A DNA stretch of 64,000 bases, from contig LR990052.1 in the NCBI GenBank assembly GCA_905147135.1, positions 131,501 through 195,500 on the forward strand, written 5' to 3'. A program made the position numbers and the translations under genes. This DNA comes from Blastobasis lacticolella (Eukaryota; Arthropoda; Insecta; Lepidoptera; Blastobasidae). Shown here in pieces: positions 42,727 to 53,699 of the stretch; position 1 is the first letter of the stretch; each line of letters begins with the position of its first letter. The notes below the pieces were generated by a model. The model had not been told where the DNA came from. It made no database searches and saw nothing but the letters and a program-made list of their open reading frames with translations.

Positions 42727-43878
42727 ATGGGAACCAAGTTTGAGGACATTTATGCGATTGATTTCTTGGTATTCATAGACAAACCAGATGCTTTTAAACT
42801 CATCGCTCGAGAATATCACCAGATAGTGATGAATGAGACTACAAGACTAGAAAAAAGTAGAAGTGAGGAGCCTCGCTATGCCGAATTTCTTTCGTTGTTA
42901 AGCTATGTTCGCTATTGTGCAAAAAAGTATGAAGAATACCAGATGACCAGCTTTATCAAGGGTTATGAAAGGTTTGAAGGCCAGCGCAAATATATATGCA
43001 TAAGACATCCGAATAAGAACAACTCTTCAAAATTTTGGAGAATGATCTGGTGCAAAAAACTTCGGAGTGTTATGATGATTTCTGACCCTCGTGAAAAAAG
43101 AAACTAATACTGGTGTGCAAGTGAAAAAGGTAGGTACGCAGTAGAGTGTGAAGAATTTACGTAAAGACTCTAAAAATTAGTGTTGAACGATATTTTATTT
43201 TAACTATATTGGTTTTGACTGACCACACTGGCCGAGAACGCCAGATATCATATTACAGATACACCGCGGAAGAATTAAGAGACCCAAGTGCCTTTTTAGA
43301 TTTTGTAACCCGCCTTAATGAAATTAATATTAGTTTAGAAAAAAAATAAACTACCTAACGCTAAACTTGGACCCATACTTATTCACTGGCAAGATGAAGT
43401 TAGTAGTTCGACAGTGTACTGTACCTACCCTGGATATCTGCGTCACACAATTTAAGGAAATGGGACTAATGTCGGTGGCCAACACTTTTCAAAGCATACA
43501 ACAGCAAAAGAACAGTCTAAATTGCTTAGAGGACTATCATCATCATCATCACAGCCCATAACAGTCCACTGCAGGACTTAAGGCCTCTTCCACGAAAGGG
43601 GAGGTTATTGCCATAATCTCCACGCTTGGCAGGCGGGTTGGAGATCGCAGTGTTGTAAATATAACAATGGAAAACGCTGCTGCCCATTTTCCAGCCTACG
43701 GAGACTCTAGATCTTTTGCCTCGAAAACATTAGTCGCCTTGTACGACACCCACGAGTGTAAGGGGTTGGTGCTAATCTACTCTGCCGGACACCACACGGC
43801 CAAGAGGACTATACTTTCTGTTATCAAGTTCTCCATATTTATGTTCATGAAGAAATGGGTATGAGGTGTACTCGATAA
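42727..43878 (+). pseudogene. Bracovirus-type protein tyrosine phosphatase, decayed
   Basis: Classical PTPs remove phosphate from tyrosine; bracoviruses inject many copies into caterpillar hosts. The first 126 codons are open (42727-43107) from MGTKFEDIYAIDFLVFIDKP, with RKYICIRHPNKNNSSKFWRM (the ICxxGP/FWRM region) near residues 86-105. The frame then breaks. 43210-43346 reads LTDHTGRERQISYYRYTAEE, the pre-catalytic strand with the WPD loop eroded. At 43371-43420 the P-loop position retains the His (IHWQ) but has Trp for the catalytic Cys and no Arg, so it is dead. Another frame then gives LDICVTQFKEMGLMSVANTF and IQQQKNSLNCLEDY, where a SINE splits it (43538-43802). Sequence resumes at EDYTFCYQVLHIYVHEEMGM and stops at 43876. 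The bracoviral assignment comes from family knowledge and from the ankyrin neighbour. Confidence 0.75.
43538..43802 (-). repeat. CAT/GAT-tailed SINE inserted in the phosphatase gene
   Basis: 265 bp, lying reversed: (CAT)n at 43538-43550, then ACAGCCCATAACAGTCCACTG, GGTTATTGCCATAATCTCC, GGCGGGTTGGAGATCGCAGTG, GTACGACACCCACGAGTGTAA, CCGGACACCACACGGCC. It is flanked by a perfect 10-bp target duplication, AGAGGACTAT (43528-43537 and 43803-43812). This is the reference copy of the family in this window. Confidence 0.95.
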
Positions 43879-44061
43879 ATTTTAATTTCATAAAATCTTA
43901 AGATTGTTCAGCTTAGGAAAAGAATATCTAGTAAACAACATGTATCATGTCACACGAGGGTTTTTTTCTGAATAGGTCAATTGGGAAAATATAATAATTG
44001 AAATTGTATCAGAGCAGGATAACTATCGCTCACTGTTTTCCTTTTACATATTGATTACCTA

Positions 44062-44067
44062 AAATAA
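44062..44067 (+). terminator. Possible poly(A) signal of the phosphatase pseudogene
   Basis: AATAAA about 185 nt after the stop at 43876-43878; plausible but AT-rich context. Confidence 0.3.
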
Positions 44068-44130
44068 ACGCTTACTAGTTCGTAAAAAGCCAACTACTAT
44101 ATAAACACAATTGCTAGTTCACTATCTATC

Positions 44131-44370
44131 ATCATCATCACAGCCCATAACAGTCCACTGCAGGACTTCGGGCCTCTCCCTCGAAAGGGGAGGTCATTGC
44201 CATAATCTCCACGCTTGGCAGGCGGGTTGGAGATCGCAGTGCAGTTGATGTAAATCTACCCAGAAAGATGCTGCTGCCCACCTTTCGAATTTGTCCCTTA
44301 GTCGCCTCTTACGACACCCACGGGAAGAGATGGGGTGGTGCTATTCTTTGAGGTGGCGGCACCACACACC
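44131..44370 (-). repeat. CAT/GAT-tailed SINE, divergent subfamily
   Basis: 240 bp with a perfect 10-bp target duplication ACTATCTATC (44121-44130 and 44371-44380). Its 5' half differs from the 43538 copy (ACCCACGGGAAGAGATGGGG, GAGGTGGCGGCACCACACA) and matches the copy at 53887-54156, so two subfamilies coexist. Confidence 0.95.
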
Positions 44371-44523
44371 ACTATCTATCTATATCAGTACTTATTTAAA
44401 GTTCCCGTAGGATAAAATAATATACTACATTTTACGCGCTAGATATTAATCGTTTCAGTCTTACATCGGACTTACTTCTGTACGGTACCGTGTAACTTTC
44501 GAAGCTATTACTTTTTTGAAACA

Positions 44524-45377
44524 ATGGCATCTCTTGTAATTGCTGAAGTTTTTGGTGCTGTAAACCACCGAGGGGAGAACATGTTTCATGATATCTGTAG
44601 ACTTGTCATTGCTGCTCAGAGCTGGATGGTGGTTAGACCAAACAAATGAATTTCTTCTGCAAGAATACGACTATGAAGGGAACCAGTGCGTTCACATAAT
44701 TGCAAGCAGACATGACAGCAAGATGCTGTAAGACTACTGAAAATCTTGATGACTTAGGAGCATTCTTGAACGCCCGGGACGGAACCTCAGGGGCTACTGT
44801 ACTTCATATCGCCGTCTGCTATGAGGATTACGAGCTCACAACTTGCCTCTGTCAACAGCCTACCGTGGATCTAGAAGCTAGAAAGTATGCTGAGTTGACG
44901 GTTTACCATATGGCATATAAGCGAGATGATACCGAGATGATGGATCATCATCATCATCTTGGCGTTAATGTCCCGGTTGCGCTCACGCGCACGAGGGCCC
45001 GGGGTACGCCTTGATCATGATCAATCAGGTAATTACAGTGGAGCGACTGCCATCTGACCTCCATGACCCAGCTACCAGGGGAACCTGACAAGATTGGATC
45101 ATGGTTTCACATCCAGTCGCCTGAATGTGCAGGTTTCATCACGATGTTTTCCCTTACCGTAAGAGCATCGGTTAGTATTCAACTAATGTACATAACTCAG
45201 AAAACAGTCATTGGTACATGGCCGAAGCGGGATTCGAACCAGGGACCTCTGGCTTACGAGTTGCATACTCTAACCGCTCGGCCACCGACGCTCTCGATGA
45301 TAGATATCTTTTTGAAATACGATGCAGATTGTGATCAGCCGTACTCTAGTAGCAGCGATAGTGACAGTGAAAGTTAG
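44524..45377 (+). pseudogene. Bracovirus-type IkB-like ankyrin protein (vankyrin), decayed
   Basis: Vankyrins are short ankyrin proteins that imitate IkB and hold back NF-kB immune signalling in parasitised insects. Starting at 44524, the first frame reads MASLVIAEVFGAVNHRGENM and NMFHDICRLVIAAQSWMVV, stopping near 44648. Shifted frames continue YDYEGNQCVHIIASRHDSKM, then TSGATVLHIAVCYEDYELTT (a clear ankyrin helix pair), CLCQQPTVDLEARKYAEL and VYHMAYKRDDTEMM. A SINE1 (44945-45295) interrupts; after it MIDIFLKYDADCDQ and the acidic SSSSDSDSES tail end at 45377. At least two frameshifts plus the SINE make it non-functional. AATAAA follows near 45529. No NLS or PEST-type long N-terminus is present, as in viral rather than host IkB (Cactus). 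Ascribed to bracovirus from family knowledge; not searched. Confidence 0.75.
44945..45295 (-). repeat. SINE1 inserted in the ankyrin gene
   Basis: 351 bp reversed copy: (CAT)n tail, GTTAATGTCCCGGTTGCGC, GAGCGACTGCCATCTGACC, B box GGATTCGAACC (reverse), head CCGCTCGGCCACCGACGC. Flanking duplication GATGATGGA (44936-44944) and GATGATAGA (45296-45304), eight of nine identical. Confidence 0.9.
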
Positions 45378-46080
45378 GGTTATAAGTGTTTTTCTTCATT
45401 ATTGATAGTACTAAGAATTTTGATAGCATGTAAGTAGAAACTAAGTGTTATCATGGATATAGATTTAACCCCAGATAGTGTGTAAACTTATTTATATCTA
45501 ACGTAATTTCTGATATTACTATTGAAATAAAGATTATTTATTTAAAGCTTTTTTTTTTTTTTTAATCTAGTAAAACTAAGCCGCTAAAAAATAACCAGAA
45601 AACCTTTTATGTTTTTATACCCTCCAGATTATTAAAATATTAATTCATTATTACGTGAACAAAAATAGAGGCAATATTTATGTTCCTTCTATATTTTTGA
45701 AAATATACTTCCATCCATTTTCAGATCGAATAACTTCCGTCAGAACTCTTCCTACTCTCAAAATGATGTGTTTTCCTGGTGTGAATGAATGAAATTTCTA
45801 CGGGCCATTCTTGAGGAACTTAGATTTTTTTTAATTTAATGCTTGGTAGTCACTCATTTTTAATAATATATGCTAATGTTCGCAGACAAGAACTAATTCC
45901 CTTTTAAGCTAATTTCACGACCGCGTCCAGTGAGTGACTGATATATAGGGAACGATCCCGACTATACCTAAAACATAATTAATGATGGGAATTCCGCAAT
46001 ACATAAAAACGTAACGCTTTGAAAGTGATAAAACTCAGTACCGAACTAAGAATAGGTAAACATAACACTTTTAAAATAAC
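45378..46080. other. AT-rich flank of the virus-like cluster
   Basis: AATAAAG near 45529 then an 11+-base T run at 45550. Otherwise no gene. No obvious right boundary of a viral insertion. Confidence 0.35.
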
Positions 46081-46295
46081 TATAATAGTAGTTTATGGAA
46101 CTGTCATATAAAAGGGGGTATTTAAACATGAGTGTCTGTTTATCTGATAATAGTTATATGATAATAGTATAACACGAGTGTTTTAATACCTAATTATATG
46201 CAGTTGCATACACTGCTTTATCTACACTCATATTTTTATGTTAAAATATCGTACCTATCATTTTCTCAACTTGGAAGTAAGCTGCGAGTCAGTTC
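46081..46295 (+). repeat. Single arm of a foldback repeat family
   Basis: ACTGTCATATAAAAGGGGGT, AACACGAGTGTTTTAATACC, TATGCAGTTGCATACACTGC, ending GAAGTAAGCTGCGAGTCA. It matches both arms of the inverted pair at 57.9-58.5 kb. Confidence 0.8.
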
Positions 46296-48189
46296 TGTTG
46301 TAACTACGCGTTATTTGCTTCAAACAAGAAAAAACATTCACAAACACAAATTATAACTACTTATTAAATATTATCTACTTATAAAAAAAAAGGATAATAT
46401 TGAGGTCATCTGTATATCGCATTAATTAGGGAAAACCGGGCTTCAATAAAGAGAGACAAATAACTTACGTGGACATTTGATAGTTGTGTAGAAGTGGGTG
46501 CAAAAAAGCTACAATTTAAAAATAAAAAGCACTCTTTATGTCTTTAGCTGACATGCAGTCTTGCTTGTAAAAAAACGAATTAAAATCAATGAGTTTTTTT
46601 ACATTCGAAATTCTATGTTTCGACTTGAAAAGCTCCTCTGGTAGTTATTGAAGCACTGATTTCAATTCATTTGTTTAAGTCAGTTAAACCATGGTTTTTA
46701 GATTTGTTTCGTTATAATCGGTGCAGCAGTTTGAGATTTATCTACTTGGCGGACCCTGGCTAGTCTATAAAAAAACGATGGCGTTATCCGACATCTGTCC
46801 GTTGCGTTATCGGCGCCTCCAATATTCGGAACACTTCGTGTGAATACGAAATAAGTTCGTTTTGTTGTCACGCAACAAGTTACACTTGATGGACTATTGG
46901 AGCAATTGTTTCATGGAAAACTCGGATACCTAGTGCTTAAGCTGTAACAGAAATATTACCATGGTCATCTCTGACAGCATTTTCTCCGATTCTGACTGTT
47001 TCAAACTTTTTTTAGTCTTATAGTTAGTTTTGTAAGACTGAATAAAAAATAAAAAAATTCTTTCACAATTAAATCTGATGTTGTTGGAACCTCCTTTTAA
47101 GCTAAAAGCCGTGCTAGAAGGCGCCGCTGCCTAGTGTATGATTTATGTACATTTATTGCAGTAGCAACTTTAAAATCAAATAGCAGGTAATTCTCTGTAC
47201 GTGGCCAAGCCAGCGAAGCCCGCGGTCTTTTGTTTTGCCAATGATATTGGGCGCGCCCATCAGGTCCTCCAGCTCCTTGTTCAACGAGACAGGGGTCGTT
47301 TGGGGTCAACGTAGTAGTTAAGTTGGTAAGCGGAGCCCGAGCCCCCGCGCGCTAGAGCCCCACCTAGGCTATAGCCAAGATGATGATAACAACGTTTTAG
47401 CGATATTTTTAACGGCCAGATAAAGCCTCACCAAAATTCGTGATTGACAGGATCAATGATGTACAGGATCAAGGATTTGAAGTTAGGAATGAAATCAATT
47501 GGTTCTTAGTAACTTTGTATGATGTATGTCGCGATGAGCGACTGTACTTGTCTAATATCGGATCCTTACCTATGAAATTTGCATTTATTTCGCAATTACA
47601 CATTTGCTCCTATATTTTTAATTGTACACAACATAATTATCAAAATTAATACTTGGTTTCGAAAATAGAGTATTTTTAGATATCAGTAAGTCCCTCAAAC
47701 GAAAAAAATAATTTCTTAGGTTTTTAAAAGGGATTGAAAATACCCTTTTTCAGTTTTGACTCTTTAACCAGTGTTAATTTTATAAAAAGTGTATCGTGTA
47801 ATGTGTGTGTGTAAGTTATCAAAAGAAATGGTATGCGGAACTGCATGTTATCCGATTATACTTACAAAATTTGATCGTAATCGGATAGGCCATTTCCAAG
47901 AAATTGAAAAATTTGCTTGTATCCTAGAATGTTCATTCCGGTTTCCGTTATGTTCGCCATACAAAACGCTAATTTCGTAGGTAAGGACCTAATATACTAA
48001 GAAAGCCCTAGTACGTTAAACTATGGCAGTGGGACGCTTACAGACGTTATAACTTTAATGGAAGATCCAAAGCAGTACACTTCCCATTTAGGAGATGCGT
48101 ATTTTCTGCACAGTTTCGCGAGAAAAACGAGCACGTTGATGTCTTAACTGCCAAGAAATTTGTAAAGGAGCGGACACTTTACTTGGCAG
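46296..48189. other. Non-coding stretch
   Basis: Short frames at 47097-47309 and 47440-47649 lack support. 47725-47790 resembles 32700-32770. Confidence 0.4.
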
Positions 48190-48480
48190 AAAAAGTCGCC
48201 CCGAGCGCTGCGCGGGCGCCGGCGTGCCGTCGTCCCTTCCCGGACACATGCATTATGTAGGTATCCTCAACTGTAGTTCAAAATATTATCACTTTTTAAC
48301 ATTGAACTTGAAGCTACGCTCGGATTTAAAAGTCAATCGCGATTTATATTCGGTGCGATGTGATCCAGCGACCCATTGCCCCCCCGCGCCCCGCCGCCGC
48401 CATGCATTATGCATGACGGTGACGTCGGCGCCTCCGCGGGCGCCCACCGCTGACTGCGCACCTTGCTAACCGCGGCCACC
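48190..48480. promoter_or_regulatory. Pair of GC-rich islands
   Basis: GAGCGCTGCGCGGGCGCCGG and CCCCCCCGCGCCCCGCCGCC with GCATTATGCATGACGGTGAC. No protein frame supported. Confidence 0.3.
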
Positions 48481-49109
48481 GTACCAATCATAGCAAATAC
48501 AATAACTGGTGGTTTTTGTTAGTAAATTGGCGTAGTAATGTCTAAATTAAGTAATTTGGAAATATTATGTATTCGAATTTTCTTTAATTGGCCAACGCTA
48601 GTCTCGACATGATAGTGTGATGATAGTGACATCTGCTTTAGTCCAATGGCAATACGAATAAAAATGTAACGTATGTAGACAATAACATCAAACACAGTAG
48701 CACCTACCACATTTATCTCCGTTCCAACGGTTCATTCACGATAAATTATGGATATTAATATAAAAAAACCTCGACAAAAACTCACTTCTTCACAAGGTTA
48801 AAATTTCTCACTGACGCTCGATGTAAACGATCGACGCTCTTTTTGTATGCGTGGATGCGATGTAGATACCTATAGTAAGTAACGCCAGCTGGTGGGACGC
48901 GACGGCTGGAGTACACGTAGGTACGTACAACATCGAACACGACGTTCTCGCATACCTAGGTATCTAATAATGAGTAGTAAGCGAAGCCACTCGACACTCA
49001 AGCCGGCGGCGAAGCTAACAATTCTAGCAGAAGTGAGGTCGACGCATCGCGTCGCGGTAATGAAACTTCATAGATAAATCATGGCCGCGCAGCAAAAAAT
49101 GTTTCCTGC
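48481..49109. other. Non-coding stretch
   Basis: Nothing recognised. Confidence 0.4.
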
Positions 49110-49860
49110 AGGCTTAATTGGTGGCCGGCCTGCGCCCGCGCATTAAGATGGTAATCGAGCCGCCATATGTCCGCTTAGCATAACCCAGCCGCGCGGGCAG
49201 CGGCGCGGCGAGCGGCGAGCGGCCGCGCTGGTGAGCAGTGACCACGCTTGACAGCTGGGTTATTTTTACAGAAACTCGTTTGTGTGGTGCAAAGCGGAGC
49301 GGGCGGCGGGCGTGCTGGCGCGCTGGCGGGTCGGCGTGTTTGGCCAAGTGTCGCGCGAACACATGCGCCCGGCAGAATCGGACCGAGTCAATAAACCAAT
49401 TTCACGTTGCATCAAACCGACCACCTTTCGCAACGAGGGTCCTGCCGACGGAATCCGAGTCAACATGTTCCGATGATATTACATCACCTAAACGGGTCCC
49501 GTCAGACGTTTTGTGGAGCATACGAGCAATAACATAATAGATAGTTGTCGATAGGCCGAGATAGCAGTAAATAACGATAAAGTAATTATTTGTCGGTTGT
49601 GGCGATAACGCTGTGTTGACATGGCGGGCGGGCGAGGGGCGGGGGCGGGGGGCGCCGCGACCCGCAGTGCCGCAATCTGGGGTCGGGAGTTATCGCCGGA
49701 CTGTAGTTATTTTCCGATCAGTGATTAAGTGTAATTTTCGTCGGTCTATTTCTGCGGCGAGTGGTGACGAGGGCGCGCGATAAGCGGGGTGAGCGCGATA
49801 ACCCGCTATCTGCGCCCGCGCCGTCACCACGACGGAATCTCATCTTGCCACTGCCCTGAA
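49110..49860. promoter_or_regulatory. Cluster of GC-rich islands with two GCGCGATAA motifs
   Basis: CpG blocks at 49180-49235, 49290-49345, 49620-49680 and 49760-49825. GCGCGATAAG at 49775-49784 and GCGCGATAAC at 49793-49802, 18 bp apart, plus GGCGATAACGC near 49598 and AGTTATCGCCGG near 49688. A strong candidate for a regulatory node by motif density only. Confidence 0.4.
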
Positions 49861-50879
49861 TGTCCTAAGCGAGGTTAGGTGTCATCTATAGTCTTCTCCT
49901 AATAGGAATAAATAAAGCAGTAGCTTAAGGCTACAATTTCGTTGACTACCTACATCTAAAAGATGTAAGTACCGATGAAAATGTCAACATAAATTATTCC
50001 ACCAAGCTGCTAATTCAAGCTATTAAAATGATGATGATGTCTCGTTCGTATTCTACCTAGTCGTCGAAGTTGTATAGGCAATTATGTACAGTCGTACCAC
50101 ATATATAATTAAATAAATATTAGTTAACCACTTAGGGCGGCTTGCACCAAACTCTTAATAGCATTTAAGCTTAAGATAAACCCAAAATTTCATACAAAAT
50201 GACGCCTCCTGCTCGACAATGTAGAATGATAATTATGTCATGAAATGTCAACGTAAAGCATGGCCTTGTTACCGCAGGGAAGTAATGTTGTATGAAATAA
50301 TGTGGAATTGGAATGTTCAAATTCGTATGAAAACTCTCATTAAACCCCGCATTTATTAATTTTAACACAATTGGCGGACTAAAGTAAGTTTATTAGAAAA
50401 ACGCAACTATTTTCTTTTTCTCACAATAAGAAGAAAAAAAGGCGCCCATGCTAATACTTTGATTAAAGACTTAAATGCATATTACAGAACCCTAGACTTC
50501 TCAAATTGAGCAGATGGAAAAAGTAAGAAAAATATAATTTACAAAAAGTGTTTCGTGTTATTATAATATTTTAACAGCTCTAAATTTCATTTTACTTTGA
50601 CTCCGGAGTTTGTTGAATCAGACTCTGTACTTACCAACTGTTATTTACCTATTGTCTCACAGATGGTGTGAAAAGGATAGTATTCACCTCTGGGATAAAG
50701 CTGTCTTAGTCTCGGGCAGCTTAACTCTACATGAGTCCTTCGCTATGCTTAGGATCCAATAAGCCACCCGTGACGTAAGACACTGCTTTCGCCTCTTGCT
50801 CTATAATCTACTGTTAAGATAATCCATTAGCCCATATTATCAAATGGATAACCTAACTCGTTGCATGACTGTACACTAG
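49861..50879. other. Non-coding stretch
   Basis: AT-rich; nothing supported. Confidence 0.4.
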
Positions 50880-51010
50880 TACCTTTATGAACCAAAATGG
50901 TTCCGTAATGTTATTCCAGGGAAGGTTTCTCGCACGGACTCTTGACTGTGGAACGAGCTCCCGGCTGAGTGTTCCCCAAGTGAGTACAACATGGAGTTCA
51001 TTAAGAAGGG
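50880..51010 (+). pseudogene. Jockey-like LINE C-terminal scrap
   Basis: LWNELPAECSPSEYNMEFIKKG, broken by a stop. It would normally lie downstream of the part found at 51340-51690, so the order is scrambled or two insertions are present. Confidence 0.5.
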
Positions 51011-51129
51011 TATGATTTCTTGCTGCATCGACAACACTCTTGTACGGAATCCAGAGTGAATCCAGGGTAGTTTATTAACCCCTGTAATATAAACGGTTCG
51101 GTTCGTTACGAAAATCTTATCTATGCCTA

Positions 51130-51255
51130 GTATAAAACAAAGTCACTTCCCGCTGTCTGTATCTATGTACTAATCTATGTTTGTATGTATCTATCGATTA
51201 GATCTTTTACACTACACAACGGATTTTAATGCGGATTTCAACAATACATAGATTT
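51130..51255 (+). repeat. Helitron-like repeat fragment
   Basis: GTCACTTCCCGCTGTCTGTA and CTACACAACGGATTTTAATG, similar to 52225-52345 and (reversed) 21100-21175. Confidence 0.45.
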
Positions 51256-51339
51256 AGCAATTAGCTTCGAAAAAGCTTGGAATGCTTATACTCGTACGGT
51301 CCAAGTGATACTTCACCCCAGGGCAGCGCCTGCTGCTGT

Positions 51340-51720
51340 ACAAGGCACATATGGAGTATTGTTCCCATCTTAGTGCCGTCGAAACTGCCGACCTGCTTAA
51401 TCCTCTGGATTCCGTACAGATTGACAAACAGACAGACAAATTGTTGACGATCCCATACTTACAAACAAGTTAGAACCACTGGCTAACCGAAGGGACTTTG
51501 GCTCCCTGTGTGTGTTCTATTGGCTGTACAATGCAGAGTGTTCTATGAAACTGTTTGAGCTGGTACCCACAGCACAATTCCGATATCGCACCACTCGCCG
51601 TGGGCTGCGTACTCATCCCCACTACGTAGACCCTCTGTTGGTCACCACGCGAAGATTCGAAAGGACCCCCGGACGTTTGGTGGTAGGGCAACGTAATGCC
51701 TCCCCTTACCATCTTGTATG
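51340..51720 (+). pseudogene. Jockey-like RT C-terminal region
   Basis: HMEYCSHLSAVETADLLNPL, then (shifted) MFYWLYNAECSMKLFELVPT and AQFRYRTTRRGLRTHPHYVD. This is the thumb-to-C-terminal segment of Jockey-type RT, with frameshifts. Similar in type to 12.5-12.8 kb. Confidence 0.6.
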
Positions 51721-52224
51721 CATCTGCTATGTATATAGGATTTTATCGCAAGTTTCTGATGAGGTTAGTATTACAATTCAGTGATAGTACCATACTAATT
51801 ACCGGCAAAGGGCCTAGTGTGTAACAGAACCGCGTGTTGGGACCATTGATAATATTTATCTAACAAAAGTATTACACATGAAGCAAATATGAGATAGGAT
51901 AATGATTTTATTTGTAAATTACTTATGTAAACTTTGTTAACTATTGTTGACTTTAATTTGTAATTAGTTTTATTGATGAGTTTTATATTAATTTTCCTTC
52001 CCTATGTGAGTTGGACGGACTCCTTCGGAAATGGCAAATGATTGATATTTGAATTTTATACTGACGATTATATCTTTTATCCCTTATTAACACTAATTAA
52101 CCTAATAAATATAAAATACATCTGGAGCTTCTGGATTATCTAGTATATCCTGACTCTTCCATCGAGGTCCCTCATTCAGAAGTGAGATGGTAGGACTACA
52201 ATATAGATAGATAATAATCTATAC

Positions 52225-52398
52225 ATAGTGAAACAATGTAAATTTACTCCGCCTATCCCTCTGTATCAATGTATGACGATGAGCGTTTTAAACTACGCAA
52301 TAGATTTTATTGCGGTTTTCAACAATAGATAGAGTGATTCAAAAGGAAGGATATAAGGTAGGACAACACGCGAACCAAGCTGCGGCAAGCCAGGTAGT
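52225..52398 (+). repeat. Helitron-like fragment with 3' hairpin
   Basis: ACTACGCAATAGATTTTATTG, ATAGATAGAGTGATTCAAA, then GGACAACACGCGAACCAAGC at the end, a degraded hairpin terminus. Confidence 0.45.
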
Positions 52399-52466
52399 CA
52401 TTGTAATACGTGTCGTGCACGTGTTTATTTTACGGGTGTCTTACTCACAGGCAGACCTCTGTCATT

Positions 52467-52531
52467 ATCATCATCACAGCCCATAACAGTCCACTGCAGG
52501 ACTTAGGGCCTCTCCCACGAAAGGGGAGGTT
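52467..52531 (-). repeat. CAT/GAT-tailed SINE, short 3' fragment
   Basis: CATCATCACAGCCCATAACA to CCCACGAAAGGGGAGGTT. Confidence 0.8.
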
Positions 52532-53119
52532 GAGGAGGGGAAGACTAGAGAGTAGTAGTGAGATACCAAAGGAACAGGGCTGGAGCGGCTTAATACCTAC
52601 TTACTTTCATTCACTCATTAATGTAGGAGCCTCGCTTTTGCCGGTGCAGCAATCGCTATTTCGATCTATCGTCCGATTTGTTTTAATTTTGTGATACAGC
52701 CCAGTTCCCACGTCTAATATATGAAACAAAGTTATGGCTATGGTTAAATAACTTAACCCCAAATGAGCAGAGCCACAGGAATACTATATACTGTAGCACA
52801 TACTCGTGCGAACCTTGACCGGGTCGTTAGTAAAATATGTTACACTCGTAATAACATTAACTGAACGAATGCCCCGCGACCGCCAAGAGCCCACATCTGT
52901 GCGCCGGCGCACACAGCATTGTGCTGGATTGCGAGATTTTGAATGAAATCGTTAACAGTAGTTACTTAATATTAACATTTTGTTTGCGGACTCATCCGTG
53001 TAATATTCGGTTATGGTGTTCCCGCAGGAACTACATTTAATTTCAGGATAAATTGTAGCCTTTGTATAATACGTTATTGTGGGTTATCTATAAGATTGAC
53101 ATATTTTTCTAATTCAATT
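52532..53119. other. Non-coding stretch
   Basis: Nothing recognised. Confidence 0.4.
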
Positions 53120-53460
53120 TAGTACATTTTGATCGTCTCACGACGCCCCCAACCAAGCGGCCACAGCGAGTCGATGCCACAGAGAGAGCAAGGTTAGCTC
53201 ATCTAATAAGAACTCACCCACCCCACCACCCCGCTCGTTCTACCTTCCACAGCCACCGCACCCTCCGACGATGGAATAGATTACATCCACACCATCTAGG
53301 TGCCTCTGCAAGATGTGGAATGACCCTCCCGAGAAGTCTTTCATTCAAAAGCCATGTCTACAGGTTACTCAAAGGCCGGCGCCGCATACGCTCCCCTTGA
53401 GTTACAGATGTCCTGAACGACATTAGCTGCCATCCATCAGGGGGACCGTCCACCCGAGTA
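53120..53460 (+). pseudogene. Possible LINE C-terminal fragment
   Basis: A proline/histidine-rich stretch followed by LCKMWNDPPEKSFIQKP resembles the R-x-W-N-x-L-P block of LINE RT C-termini. Weak. Confidence 0.3.
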
Positions 53461-53699
53461 CCTCCTTAGACAACAGAATTACTGACAGCGGTTTATCCTA
53501 CCTGAATCCTTGATTTTTGTGTGGCGTTTTACGACTGCTATCTGGCCCGCACAACCCGTTAGGGGGAAGCTATCATCAGGGGGACAGCGTGCAGGAGAGG
53601 TTGGCTAAGGCCCAGAGTAATTTAAATAAAGTCCATTTTTATTAAGTGTTAGAACAAGAAGATATATGGCTTTTATTTCTGTTACCTAAGCACAAGCAA

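Noticed and set aside
43541..43550. HHHHH motif at the end of a 64-codon frame (43367-43561) as a metal-binding tail
   Set aside because: It is the CAT-repeat tail of the inserted SINE read in one frame.
44524..45377. Host Cactus (IkB) gene
   Set aside because: Too short, no regulatory N-terminus, acidic Ser/Asp tail directly after the repeats, and it lies beside a bracovirus-type PTP; a host paralogue cannot be fully excluded without a search.
47097..47309. 70-codon minus frame as gene
   Set aside because: No motif, splice or promoter evidence; partly resembles weak repeat sequence seen near 23.1 kb.
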